DNA of 64,000 bases from Calliopum simillimum. Lineage: Eukaryota > Arthropoda > Insecta > Diptera > Lauxaniidae. The position numbers and the translations under genes are program-made. The notes under the pieces are model-generated. The model was given only the letters and a program-made list of their open reading frames with translations. It did no database searches and was not told the origin of the DNA. Location of the stretch: contig OX638371.1 of the NCBI GenBank assembly GCA_951812925.1, forward strand, positions 46,102,101 through 46,166,100. Reading direction: 5' to 3'. Numbering within the stretch: position 1 is the stretch's first letter; the number at the start of each line of letters is the position of its first letter. This document shows positions 22,271 through 32,536 of the stretch, piece by piece.

Positions 22271-24157
22271 TACTTAGAGCCTGTGCCAATCGAAAACATT
22301 TCCCTCACCTATACAAATTCTGACGTCCCAAATACAATTTTTGAAATATATGAGGTGAATTTGTTGCGTCAAAATTTGTACTAGCCCAAAGGGCTGCTGA
22401 AAATTCTGACAATCGAAATGAAAAATAAATTTAAAAACAAATTTAAAAATGTCAGTGGTCACGTTTACTGAATAGTTTTTTTTGATCATATTTTTGTCTT
22501 AGAAAAATTATATCAGATTTTCATCCAAATCGATTATGCATGGATATGACTGATTTAATAAGAGAAATTAATAAAAGTCGTGCGAATGTATTTTTTGAAA
22601 CATAAATTTATGAATTATGATTTTTTATAAATTGTCTCCGTTTTTAACAGCCAAGTTGCATAGAAAAATTACGCATTTTAGAGTAAACGGAGGCTTTATA
22701 TTTTGAGGATCATGCAAAAATATGTGAAGTGGTCAGACAAAATCATACTTATGATTTTCAAAGCAGGGCAAAATATGAATTTAACCCAGAAAGCCCTGAC
22801 GTCCTTCTAGAAGGTTTCGGGACTTTGATCGGTATTTTGATGTTTTATTCTTATTAAAGCTTGTCGGTCGACTGAAATTTGATTTTAAACTGCTGTTTAC
22901 ATCATAACAGAAGAGAAATGGAGGTTGTTTTATTCAGTTGTCATTTAACAAGTGAGCAGTGCGGCTTATGCGTTAAGTCAAAATTTCATGATTTGGGTTA
23001 TATGCGTAATAGTCTGTTTCCGCTGAAGATGTATTCAGTGGTTTGCGGCTGTTTTCAATTTAATTGACGTTTAATGAGGATTACAGCCAAATCACTTCAT
23101 AAATTTTCGGTAGAAACAGGTTATTACACTGACCTTCGTCGAGACCTAGTAGTGGGAATATAAGATTAAAAATTTTGCAACGGAGCGAACTCGTAAATCA
23201 GATCGTACTACTAAAACGTAGGAAACCAATAATTGTTTTAGTAGTTCAAGAAAAGAAAAACCTTAAAGTTTATGTTTAGAACAGCAACGAAGTGCTTGTT
23301 AGTTTATTACTAGTTATATTACAAAATAAATAAAAAAACCTGTCTCGTGTTCAAAAAGTATGAACACAAAACTGATATGTAACATTTTCAAAAGATTGTG
23401 CCTTCTAAAAACAACCAATAGAAATAAAAACAACAATTTTTAAAAAGATAAAGAGCCAATATTCAAGATGAAAACTATATCACATGAACTCGTTTTTCTT
23501 TTATTACTAAATTTTCACGATTTATAAAATTAATTTTTGCACATTTAAGGAAAAAATAGCAAAGAAAAAAAAATTACAAATTCGATTTGTCGAAATGTCA
23601 AAAATTGAATCTGTCTAAAATTATATTTAATTTGGCACAGCAAAAACAGAAATTTTAGTCACCAGAGTAAAATTTTTTTTCACCCCTATTTGCTTAAGGT
23701 AAAAGTTTCAATTTGGCACACGCCCTTATTTATTTTTGTAAAACTATACTTTTTAGAACTTTTTGCATTTTTTAATAATTTTTTGTTTAACATAAAAAGG
23801 GTCATACGTTTTGTAGCATTCAATACTTAAATTAATGCAGATCAAAAGCTCACTTTTTATTTATGAGACATTCTCTCTGTTTCTGTCTTCGCGCCATTTC
23901 AAATTCATTACTGAAAATAGATGATTTTTTTATAAATCGACCCAAGAAAGTTGAAAAAACTAAATAAAATTTTTAAATAGATTTCAAGAAAATTTAGATT
24001 TGACTAGACTTGCATTCTAAAAGCTTTTTGTCTGGATATCACGAAAACAAAAGGAGATAAATTTTATAAAAGATTTTCAACTTATTTTGGGTCATTTCAT
24101 GTAAAACATTATCAAATCGAGAAGCTACAGAAATTGAAATACAGCCAAAAAGCTCAC

Positions 24158-24352
24158 CTGGCCAATGTCACTTTTTCCGACAGAAAATATAGTGTTACAT
24201 GGCTCACATTTTACATTATAGACATTTTGCGGATCTTCTGATTTATATTTTTGAAGCTTTTTTTTTGTATTTTCCGCTTTTTAGTAGGTGTAAGTGGTGG
24301 GCTTAGATTTGAGATACATTCGTTTTCACTACTACTTTCCATAACTTATTTA
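24158..24352 (-). pseudogene. hAT transposase first exon, BED zinc finger (frameshifted)
   Basis: Minus-strand frame from ATG at 24350-24352: acidic start, basic 'TPTKKRK', then after a one-base slip in an A9 run 'NVKCEPCNTIFSVGKSDIG', the first half of a BED-type finger (CxxC; the His pair would be on the next exon). It ends at CAG followed by GTGAGC, a good 5' splice site (rc at 24152-24157). BED fingers bind the transposon ends in hAT proteins. The next exon is not recognisable, in line with an internally deleted element. Confidence 0.5.
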
Positions 24353-24439
24353 ATTAGACTTCAACTTCTTAAGGGGAAGAGCAACCACTAAGTGAAAATA
24401 ACACAGTCCTGTGTTTTTAAAAAAAGTTAAAATGTATGA

Positions 24440-24995
24440 AATGAGAGTAGGTGATTTTTATAGATTTTTGCTCGCTGAATCCGAATATGACCTCTGATTT
24501 GCTCCATCACGTCTGAGATCCGAGTTATCCTTTATTTAAAGTGCAAGAAACGCTATTTTCAGACATATGGCTTACGTCCTGAAAGTAGTCAGTTCACTTT
24601 TGACAGCGGTATTGAACAGCCCTGAGCTTCCTCTTTTAAGTGCACTTCTAACTTTTTCAATTGAATCATTAGTTTCCTAGATATCATCAATTGAAGTAAA
24701 AGTATCGCTAATCCCTGTTAAGGACTATATTCAATTTGTATACCTTTACCTATCTCGGAAACTAGTGATCTAATTGGAAAAGTTAAACGTACGCTTTAAA
24801 GAGGAACCTCAGGACTTTTTAATGCCGCAGTCAGAAGTGAACTAGATTACTTTCATGATGTACGCCATATGTTTGAAAATAGCGTTTTCTGCACTTTAAA
24901 TCAGGGATACCTCGGATCTCAGGCGTGATGGAGCAAATCGGAGGATTCGGATTCAGCGAGCAAAAATCTATAAAAATTACTCATACTTTTTGTCA
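24440..24995. repeat. Foldback palindrome inside the hAT
   Basis: 'atttttatagatttttgctc' / 'gctgaatccgaat' at the left is mirrored by 'attcggattcagc' / 'gagcaaaaatctataaaaat' at the right. The arms stay paired through 'gctccatcacg.ctgagatcc', 'gcactttaaa' and 'gtagtcagttcac', about 240 bp each. In hAT copy 2 (35926-36073) the same palindrome has lost its middle, typical of palindrome-centred deletion. Confidence 0.75.
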
Positions 24996-25351
24996 TCGCA
25001 GGACTAAATTCCAAAATATAAAAGAAACAAAGAGAGTTGCAAAAGCAAACATTTGCTTAACGTTGTCAATTTTGAAAAGTGAGAAATTTTTTTAATATAA
25101 CTTTCGGTGTTTCAAAACTGAAGATGTGTTCTTGTGGACACTTTATCTGTGCTTGTGGAAGCACATTCTGATAAACGTATGGAAAAGCAATAACTACTGT
25201 GCTTTACTTGACACAGAAAAATATAGTACAGTCAGCATGAATATAGATAAATATAGCATTTTTGCGTACTATATATTTCTTCAACAGTATATAGTACGCA
25301 GACCCGAAATATAGTACAATACTATATATTATAGTACGGTTGGCAACCCTA

Positions 25352-27580
25352 ATCGTGATGCCCCCTTAAATCAGCCAAACAGGCGTGAGAATAATTCATA
25401 CAGTAGTTTAAGTACAGAAAAAATCACTTTGATCATCCAGAATTGGAATGTCAAATTCGATGGCTCGGCCAATGGTATGACAGTTGAAGAATTTCTGTAT
25501 AGAATTCGATCTCTCACCGCTGCACAGTGGTCCGAAAGGTCAATCTAGATGGAATAAAGTCAATTTTCTAGTTTTTCAAAAGCATGAAATTTTTTTATTA
25601 GTTGATTGAGAATTGACCACGGTTCATAACGGTATATTGTTTGTTTACATTTACGCATTATTTTTTTTGCTATGTTGATCGAAACATGAGCAATTGCATT
25701 GATGCAGTTATTATAAGACCACAGTCTATTTTTAGCAGTATCTTTGAATAGTTAGTGTGAGTGAACTAGAAAACTTTTTTAAATAATTGTTTTTTTCCTG
25801 AACTACGCCAGGTATGAATTAATTTTACTGTAAATATCTGTTCAATTAAAATATTTTTTGTGGGGAAAAAATTAATGTAAAAAGTGTAATGTTTTTGTAC
25901 TACTTTTTCGTGTAGCCCAAAGTTTAGTTAAACTTTTAACTACCCATATGGATCGATATTGCAAAACTGTTTATATTTCTTTTATCTATGAATTGTCATG
26001 TAAATAATGAAGAAAAAATTAGCTGCCCATAAGTGCCCCTTAAATTTTTATTTCATTTTTAGGTTACACACCTTTTACACGGAAAAAGCTTTATAATGTG
26101 TAAATTAACAAGAAACTAGGATAGAAGATGTTTGAAAGTTATTCAGATAGGTTGTAATTGTTTCCGTTAACCATCTGATGCATTGTTATACTGATGATTA
26201 AGTAAATGAAAAATAATTTTTGAATTTTTGAATTTTTTTTTGCACTAAACTTCAAATCTGTGAAAAAACAAAGAACGCATGTGCCACGCCCACTTGACGC
26301 ACACCGTTCATTTTGGTGTAAAGTACTGTTTGCATAATAAAGTAAGACCCTTAAAACTCGGGTCTCTACCTACTACCATATAGAATTTGCGCCACGCCCA
26401 CTTGACGTATACCGCCCATTTTTATTGTGAAGTACCCTTTCTATAATATATTTCAGCGCTGAAAATTTCAGGCTTCTAGCTGCTTCCAAACAGGAGTTAT
26501 GACTTTATTCCATCTAGATTAGCCTATCGGACCACTGTGCGCTGATAGCCTTAATAATGATTTTTCAGCAGTTTGCAAAAATTTAAATTTGTTGTTGACA
26601 GGTAAAGCCAAAGACTGGTATTGGCGATACCATAAGTCAGTTTCCAGTATCGAATGGCAAGAATTCTGTGCCGCGATTCATTTTCAATACAAAGATTTCA
26701 AGTCCAATTATGACATTCGTGAGGAAATTCGAAACCTAAAACAAAAGCCTCATGAAACTTTTGATTCTTTTCACGATTCAGTATGTGCTATTGCTGATCG
26801 CTTACCGATACCAATCGAGTAATCGGAGCTGATTGAAATAATCACCCGAAATCTTCGGCCTGATATTCGACACGAGTTGCTATATGTGCCTATAGTTTCA
26901 ATAGCTCATTTACGCAAATTGTGCCAGAAACGAGAAAATTTTTTATGTGAAGAAAGCAATAAGCGTTACACAACAAATCGAAATATACAAACTAATTTCG
27001 CGTAGGAACATTTCTGAAATTGAGACTGAAGACTATGAAATTTTAAATTCGAATTCTGTTTCCGAAACTGATTTGAACATTGATGCTGTCCATCAAAAAG
27101 AAAGAATTTTTACTTTTTATAATTGTGATGAGCAAGGTCATCATTGGGAAGACTGCTTGCGAGAAAGAAAAATTTGTTGCTATGGGTGTGGTGCAAAAAA
27201 CACCTATAAGCCACAATTCGCTGTATGTCTGACTAAACGTGCGGAAAACCTCAAAAAGGGGCCATTCACATCCACCCGAATGGTTCCCAAACCAAATTAA
27301 ATGATAATCTAAATTCTCAGATACTAGAACCGGCTAGCTCATTGAATTTAGAAAACCATGAAATTTTTGCTAATGATAAGAAAATTGATTTTAATGATAA
27401 TATTACTAATGTTAAAATTTTGCCTAGAGATAAAAATGAAAACGTTGAAAAAATATTGTACCCGATTCGTCCTTTTCACGAACGTTGGAATGAGTGCCAT
27501 AGAATTAGAAATAAAATATTTGAAGATTTTCTTGAATATATTAAACCGAAAGTTAAAAGATCTACTTTTCGCTTACGTCG
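25352..27580 (+). pseudogene. gag: Gag capsid region and zinc knuckles, split by a Transib MITE
   Basis: Frame continuous with the RING part: 'WNVKFDGSANGMTVEEFLYR' starts the Retrotrans_gag (CA) fold, interrupted at 25523 and resuming at 26545 with 'LLTGKAKDWYWRYHKS', the core motif of this fold. A TAA at 26820-26822 is also present in inverted copy 2, so it predates the duplication. Two knuckles follow at 27118-27220; the first has Phe in place of its first Cys (FYNCDEQGHHWEDC). A linker then runs to the Transib insertion at 27581. Capsid assembly and RNA binding would be the roles. Confidence 0.85.
25523..26539. mobile_element. 1017-bp Transib-like MITE, CACAGTG ends, CGCTG duplication
   Basis: Both ends read CACAGTGGTCCGA, and near-identical 39-bp inverted repeats run to 'tagatggaataaagtc'. 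The 5-bp GC-rich duplication CGCTG flanks it (25518-25522, 26540-26544). The inverted gag copy has the empty site at 35384-35388, proving the boundaries. The heptamer CACAGTG, a 23-bp gap and an A-rich 9-mer (AATAAAGTC) match the Transib terminal plan. The interior is non-coding. Around 26280-26420 there are two copies of 'gccacgcccacttgacg'. Confidence 0.82.
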
Positions 27581-27659
27581 CACAGTGATGCGATTAGTAC
27601 ATGCTAGACGGAAAAAACTATTTTTTTTGCAGTTTTTTATGTTTTAGGTATGGGAAAGT

Positions 27660-28440
27660 ACAAAAAAAAATATTTCAAAAATTTTGGACAAGTGGGTGTG
27701 GCACCTCCCATACATCTTATTTACATTTTGCGCTATATCTTAAAAACGAAACGTGCTATGGTTACAAAATTTTAAGTGTATAGGTTTTACGTAGTTTCTT
27801 AAATTTATAAAAAATTAGAGCACGGTTGGACAAGTGGGCGTGGTACCTCCCATACAACTACAATATATTTTTGGCAATATCTTAAGAACGGAATAAGTTA
27901 CGGTTACAAAATTTGCAGTGTATGGGTCTTATGTAGTTTCTGAAATCTATAAAAAATTTGAGTACTATTGAACAAGTGGGCGTGGTACCTCCCATACAAC
28001 TACAATATATTTTGGGCTGCATCTTAAGAACGGAATAAGTTACGGTTACAAAACTTGCAGTGTATGGGTTTGATGTAGTTTCTGAAATCTATAAAAAATT
28101 CGAGTACTATTGGACAAGTGGGCGTGGTACCTCCCATACAACTACAATATATTTTGGGCAATATCTTAAGAACGGGATAAGTTACGGTTACAAAATTTGC
28201 AGTGTATGGGTCATATGTAGTTTCTGAAATCTATAAAAAATTTGAGTACTATTGAACAAGTGGGCGTGGTACCTCCCAGACAACTACAATATATTTTGGG
28301 CTGTATCTTAAGAACGGAATAAGTTACGGTTACAAAATTTGCAGTGTATGGGTATTATGTAGTTTCTGACATCAATAAAAAATTTGAGTACTATTGGACA
28401 AGTTGGCGTGGTACCTCCCATACAACTGAAATAAATCTTG
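27660..28440 (+). repeat. 142-bp tandem array, ACAAGTGGGCGTGGTACCTCCC core
   Basis: 'acaagtgggcgtggtacctc' or close variants start at 27688, 27830, 27972, 28114, 28256 and 28398, exactly 142 bases apart each time. Units also share 'acaactacaatatatttt', 'cttaagaacgg.ataag' and 'gtagtttctgaaat'. The inner units are the most alike, as expected from unequal exchange. It lies between the right-hand transposase end and the left TIR, so it is transposon subterminal DNA. Confidence 0.92.
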
Positions 28441-28559
28441 CATCATAACTAACGAAAAAATTTGCAATAACGAAATTTAAAGTAGACGTGTAGTATTTGA
28501 TTTCTAAGACACTAATAGTTTATTTTTTCATATTTTTTACAACATAAGCTGGACAACAA

Positions 28560-29462
28560 TTAGCTTGAATACGATGATAAAGAATTGCTATCGGGATCGG
28601 ACCACTCTTCGCTACTTGAAGCATTATTTGAGCGCACTCCTCTTATTTCCGATGGATCAGCAAAAACAAGAAAAACTAATATGTCCGGATGCAATTTGCG
28701 GACAACTGTAAGGGGCTGCTCTCGGTAGGAATCAACCAAAGGATCCGAACTGATAAGAAACATATTCATTACATTCGAATTTGTATTTACTCTTGAGCTT
28801 TTACGTGTGTTTGTCAAACGAAAACGCCTACAGTCTTTGTTGCGAGCCTCTTGTGCCTCTTCAGATAATTGCCCTATTCCAACGATGCATTGTTGTATTA
28901 TGTCTTTAGCATGGTAGAAAATTTTATGAACTGTTACCGGCATAAAATACCAGCTATAAAGTTGTATATATAATGCCTTTGTTTCATTTATATAAATTTC
29001 GAAGGCAGAAATATCTATATTATAACCAGAAGAGATACAGCTTAGAATTATATAAAATCTTTTTATAAGCTTCTCGTCTACTCCAGTTATCGCAGAGCTT
29101 TGTTCATATTTTTTAAAAAATCGTCGGGCAGTGTTTCCATCGTTTGAGGAGCCATAACCTGGCTTGGGTTTATCTATAACTAGACCCATTTCTTTTTTAA
29201 ATCGAAGTTGAATTTGTTTTTTTCTAGTTTCCACGGATAATTTATTTTTGCTATCACGAATTGACCATTTTTTAACATCCATCCTGTACCCAATATGCAA
29301 TATACAATCAAGCGTTTTGATCCAGTCATGAAGGGATGATAAACCATAACAATAAAATTCTGGTCGAGCTTCTTTGTATAGCATTGGCTTGGCACCACAT
29401 ATATAACACGACTGTGTTGACTTATGAGACGAAATGTGATTTGCTATCTTACCGTCTACCAT
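28560..29462 (-). CDS. Transib (RAG1-like) transposase, C-terminal 300 residues, partial
   Basis: Open for 300 codons. Matches to the Transib/RAG1 core: zinc ligands C19 and C22 ('CYICGA') and H179-x4-H184 ('VHKIFYH'), corresponding to RAG1 C727/C730/H937/H942; 'GYGSSNDGNTARRFF'; and 'SEEAQEARNKD', where E206 aligns with the RAG1 catalytic E962. The first two catalytic Asp residues lie upstream in the family and are absent, because the sequence before the Met (itself internal, 'MVDGK') stops within a few codons. The tail after about residue 270 is Ser/acid-rich. Role in an intact protein: TIR cleavage by hairpin formation and strand transfer in the nucleus. As it stands it cannot be catalytic. 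Confidence 0.85.
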   Translation of the reverse strand: MVDGKIANHISSHKSTQSCYICGAKPMLYKEARPEFYCYGLSSLHDWIKTLDCILHIGYRMDVKKWSIRDSKNKLSVETRKKQIQLRFKKEMGLVIDKPKPGYGSSNDGNTARRFFKKYEQSSAITGVDEKLIKRFYIILSCISSGYNIDISAFEIYINETKALYIQLYSWYFMPVTVHKIFYHAKDIIQQCIVGIGQLSEEAQEARNKDCRRFRLTNTRKSSRVNTNSNVMNMFLISSDPLVDSYREQPLTVVRKLHPDILVFLVFADPSEIRGVRSNNASSSEEWSDPDSNSLSSYSS

Positions 29463-29699
29463 TGTGCAAAAGAATAATAATTATTGCTTTTCTCGGGCTA
29501 TCTACGTTTATTTTTTCTAATTTTTATTTTTATAATTGAATTTTTTTTACTGTGTATTAACATAACGTGTTGTGTTTTTAAATATGTTACCTGGATTACA
29601 GCTCAAAGTAATGAAATTACCCAAAAACCATTCATTATATTTAGAAAAAATATTCGGAACTTGGATTTGAAATTTAAATTAATAGCATTTTTAGGACAA

Positions 29700-30210
29700 T
29701 CAAAAATATTAAAAAAAAAATACAATGTCAAATTTGCGCACTTAGGCACTCCTAGTGCTTAGAGTAGACATAATACTCAGTTGAAAAAAAAAAGTTTGGT
29801 GAAAATATCAAGTGACCATTTTTTTTTATTTACCAAAATATTTAGCCAAATTTTTCGTTTTTGAGAGTAATTTACACTTCATTACAATAGGTTTTTTTTT
29901 TATTTCGTGTATTTATTTTTTTTTTTCTCAGTGTTAAAATATTGTGTGTTATATTACAAATATTTAAACCCCACAAAAAGTCTCATCGACTTAAAATTAT
30001 TTATATTTCAGACAATACGGTCAGAGCCTAATTAATACAGTAATATTTAGTACTATCATATAGATTAAGAAAAAAAGTCCAAGGTAAATTTGCGCACTTA
30101 GGCATTCCCAGGGCTTAAAGTAGACATAACACTGATTAAATAAAAAAAGTTTGGCAGAAATATGGAGTGACCATTTTTTTTTTTCAAAATGTTTTGCAGA
30201 ATTTAGCGTT
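29700..30210. repeat. Imperfect tandem duplication, offset 356 bp, in the Transib
   Basis: 'aaatttgcgcacttaggca' occurs at 29730 and again at 30086, each followed by a 'gcttanagtagacataa' block and then an 'agtgaccatttttttt' block. Non-coding. Confidence 0.75.
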
Positions 30211-30285
30211 TTTACACATTTAGCTCCCTAAATTCTGTTCTATAGCACCAACATTTTAAAAGATTTGGTTTTGAATTTATAATGT

Positions 30286-30500
30286 TTCACTAATTTTATG
30301 AACTTTAGTCAATGTTTTGCAAGAATCGAAAATTCCATGCATTTTCCAACTTAGAATATTATGACAATTAGGAGAAGAGAAAAAACTACTGAACATGGCT
30401 ATGGTGACATATGTTTCGGTTACCGCCACGTAACCATCATCAGACCAATTTATGTTCGATTCTTGCAAAACATTGACTAAAGTTCATAAAATTAGTATAA
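30286..30500. mobile_element. About 215-bp foldback in the Transib
   Basis: 'actaattttatgaacttta' plus 'gtcaatgttttgcaagaatc' at the left is repeated as its exact inverse at the right (to about 30499), giving 43-bp arms. The centre holds 'ggttaccgccacgtaacc'. No ORF; target duplication not resolved. Confidence 0.65.
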
Positions 30501-30824
30501 TTTTCATATAGTCAACATAAACCATTTTATAATGTTTCCATAAAACATATCTTGGCCGTAATGTGTGCCGATTTACAACTCTTTTCGATATTGGGAAAAA
30601 TTAAAAAAATATTGTGAAAATAGCAACTAATTTCATGGACACAAATTTGTAAAACATCATTTTTTAGGCCGACTTTGACGATTTTTGGTATTTTATGTAG
30701 AAAGCGGAGGTAAGTAAAAAATTACTTATGTGTTAATCATATATTTTCTGATATTATTTCATATTCGGAATGTAAAAATTCGATTTCGAGTTTTTTCCGT
30801 CTAGCTTGTACTAATCGCATCACT

Positions 30825-32536
30825 GTGCGTCGTTTTTGGAAAGCACTTAGAGAAACAAAAAAATCACTAATTTCTGCAATTTTTAATAGTTACGAAGACA
30901 TGCGATACTATGCCAAAGTTAAATTTCTTGATTTTGAAAAGTTAGGCTTGCTTGACACAGGTGCAAATGTTAGTTGCATTGGTGCAGTTCTTGCTGCTCA
31001 AAACTTCACACATTTGCCAAATTTTAAAAAGATTAAATCGTCTGTAAAAACAGCGGATGGAAAGTCACAAAATGTGTTAGGATTTTTAGAAGTTGAGGTT
31101 ACTTACAAAAATGAAACGCATGTTTTAAAGCTTTTTTCCATTCCTACAATTTCACAGAGGTTTATACTAGGAATTGACTTTTGGGAAAAATTTAACTTAG
31201 CTCCAAATTTAATTTCCAGTGAAGATCTGACACCCGTTGATTCAGAGTTCGAAAAAGAACCCGAAAATTTAAATTATCCTTTGACAACATTGCAGCGTCA
31301 ACAATTAGAATCAGTGAAATCTCTTTTTCCTAATTTTGAAGTTCAAGGCCTTGGCCTTGTTGGCGATGCAAAAGCGGTGAAACAACGATTTTACCCCGTG
31401 TCACCTGCTGTGGAAAAGTTAATGTATGTACAAAGAAGTTGACAGAATGTTAAGTTTAGGGGTCATTGAACCTTCGGCAAGCGCCTGAAGTTCACCTATG
31501 CGTTTGGTCATAAAACCAAATAAAGTTAGGCTTTGCTTGGACGCCAGGAAAGTTAATTTAGTAACAAAAAAAAGATGCGTACCCACTGCCCAGTATTGAA
31601 GGCATATTTGCTCGTCTTCCAAAAGCAAATTTAATTTCAAAACTCGACTTAAAAGACGCATACTGGCAGATAGGGCTTGCAGATGAATCGAAACCATTAA
31701 CGGCATTCACGATACCTGGACGGCCATTGTATCAATTTGTCGCAATGCCTTTTGGCTTATGCAATGCGCCCCAGACTATGTGCCGCTTAATGGACGAAAT
31801 TATTCCTGCTGACTTAAGACACTGCGTCTTTGGTTATCTAGATGACCTTTGCATAGTGTCCTCTGACTTTGAAAGTCATCTCTCGATTTTGGTTAGGATT
31901 GCAGATCAATTTAAAAAAGCGAATCTCACGTTAAACATAAGTAAAAGCCATTTTTGTGTTACACAGGTAAAATACCTAGGCTTTGTGAAAGGTAATGGAG
32001 GTTTAGCTACGGATCCTGATAAGATTAATTCAATTTTGTCGTGGCCAACACCCACAAATCTTAAACAGGTGAGAGGATTTTTAGGTATTGCGGGTTGGTA
32101 CAGAAAGTTTATTGAAAACTTCGCCAATGTCACCTTCCCCATAACTGAAGTTCTCTCCACTAAAAAGAAATTTTTATGGACCGATGAGGCACAAAAATCG
32201 TTCGAACAAATTAAAGTTGAGTTGAGTGGTAGATTAGCGCGATGGGTGCTTAAATTGCAAACATATAAACTTTCTTTTAGTCACAGAAAAGGGAAAGAAC
32301 ACATTGTTCCCGATGCGTTGTCACGCATGTTTTGTGAAGCGATTTCAGATGCTGAAGAAATTGATCAGGAAATTGATTTAGATTCTGTGCATTTTAACGA
32401 TGCTGAGTATGAACAACTAAAGACTAAAATTTTGCTCAATCCAGAAAAATATCCTGATATTCGCATTGTCGATAAATATATTTATTTTAGGACTGATCAT
32501 TATCGTGGAGATGTTGAGCAGGAACAAAACTGTTGA
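30825..32536 (+). pseudogene. pol: Gypsy pol: aspartic protease and reverse transcriptase, RNase H deleted
   Basis: Protease: 'LLDTGANVSC' (catalytic D44, base 30954) with the second conserved strand 'RFILGIDF'. RT: after frame breaks at 31440-31500 and 31600, the palm resumes at 31727 with 'QFVAMPFGLCNAPQTMCRLM' and the catalytic YLDD at 31835-31846, then 'KYLGFVKGNGG' and 'GFLGIAGWYRKFI'. At about 32222 the text jumps from the RT connection ('FEQIKVELS') straight to 'GRLARWVLKLQTY', the far side of RNase H. The acidic RNase H residues are therefore gone, by an in-frame deletion of roughly 120 codons. 'HRKGKEHIVPDALSR' closes the region. Confidence 0.88.

Larger units (their letters stand above)
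20572..25351 (-). mobile_element. 4.78-kb hAT element inserted in gag, non-autonomous
   Basis: Ends are TAGGGTTACCAAC and its inverse GTTGGCAACCCTA, the YAGGG-type hAT terminus. The perfect 8-bp duplication ATCGTGAT flanks it (20564-20571, 25352-25359). Both subterminal zones carry ATAGTAC/GTACTAT words (20598-20660, 25215-25337). Orientation is set by a minus-strand BED-finger exon at 24158-24352. No catalytic RNase-H-like region or hATC domain is recognisable; the middle has been replaced by other elements (20695-22270, 24440-24995). Its 3' end and the same junction with gag also exist in copy 2 (35555-36137). Confidence 0.88.
27581..30827 (-). mobile_element. 3.25-kb Transib element with RSS-like termini
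   Basis: Each end reads CACAGTG (27581-27587; reverse at 30821-30827), a 23-bp spacer that differs by one base between ends, then GAAAAAACT: the heptamer-23-nonamer layout of Transib TIRs and of V(D)J 23-RSS signals. The 5-bp duplication CGTCG flanks it (27576-27580, 30828-30832), and excision rejoins the Gypsy frame. The coding part is the C-terminal transposase ORF at 28560-29462. The N-terminal part is missing, and the rest is a tandem array (27.66-28.44 kb), a duplicated block and a small foldback. So it is not self-sufficient but could be mobilised in trans. Confidence 0.88.

Noticed and set aside
27660..28440. Regular repeats that might look like a CRISPR array
   Set aside because: Units are 142 bp and tandem throughout, with no short repeat/unique spacer alternation, no cas genes, and a eukaryotic transposon context.
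28560..29462. A domesticated, host-serving RAG1-like gene
   Set aside because: The ORF lies between intact Transib ends and a target duplication and lacks the N-terminal catalytic Asp region; nothing suggests host use.
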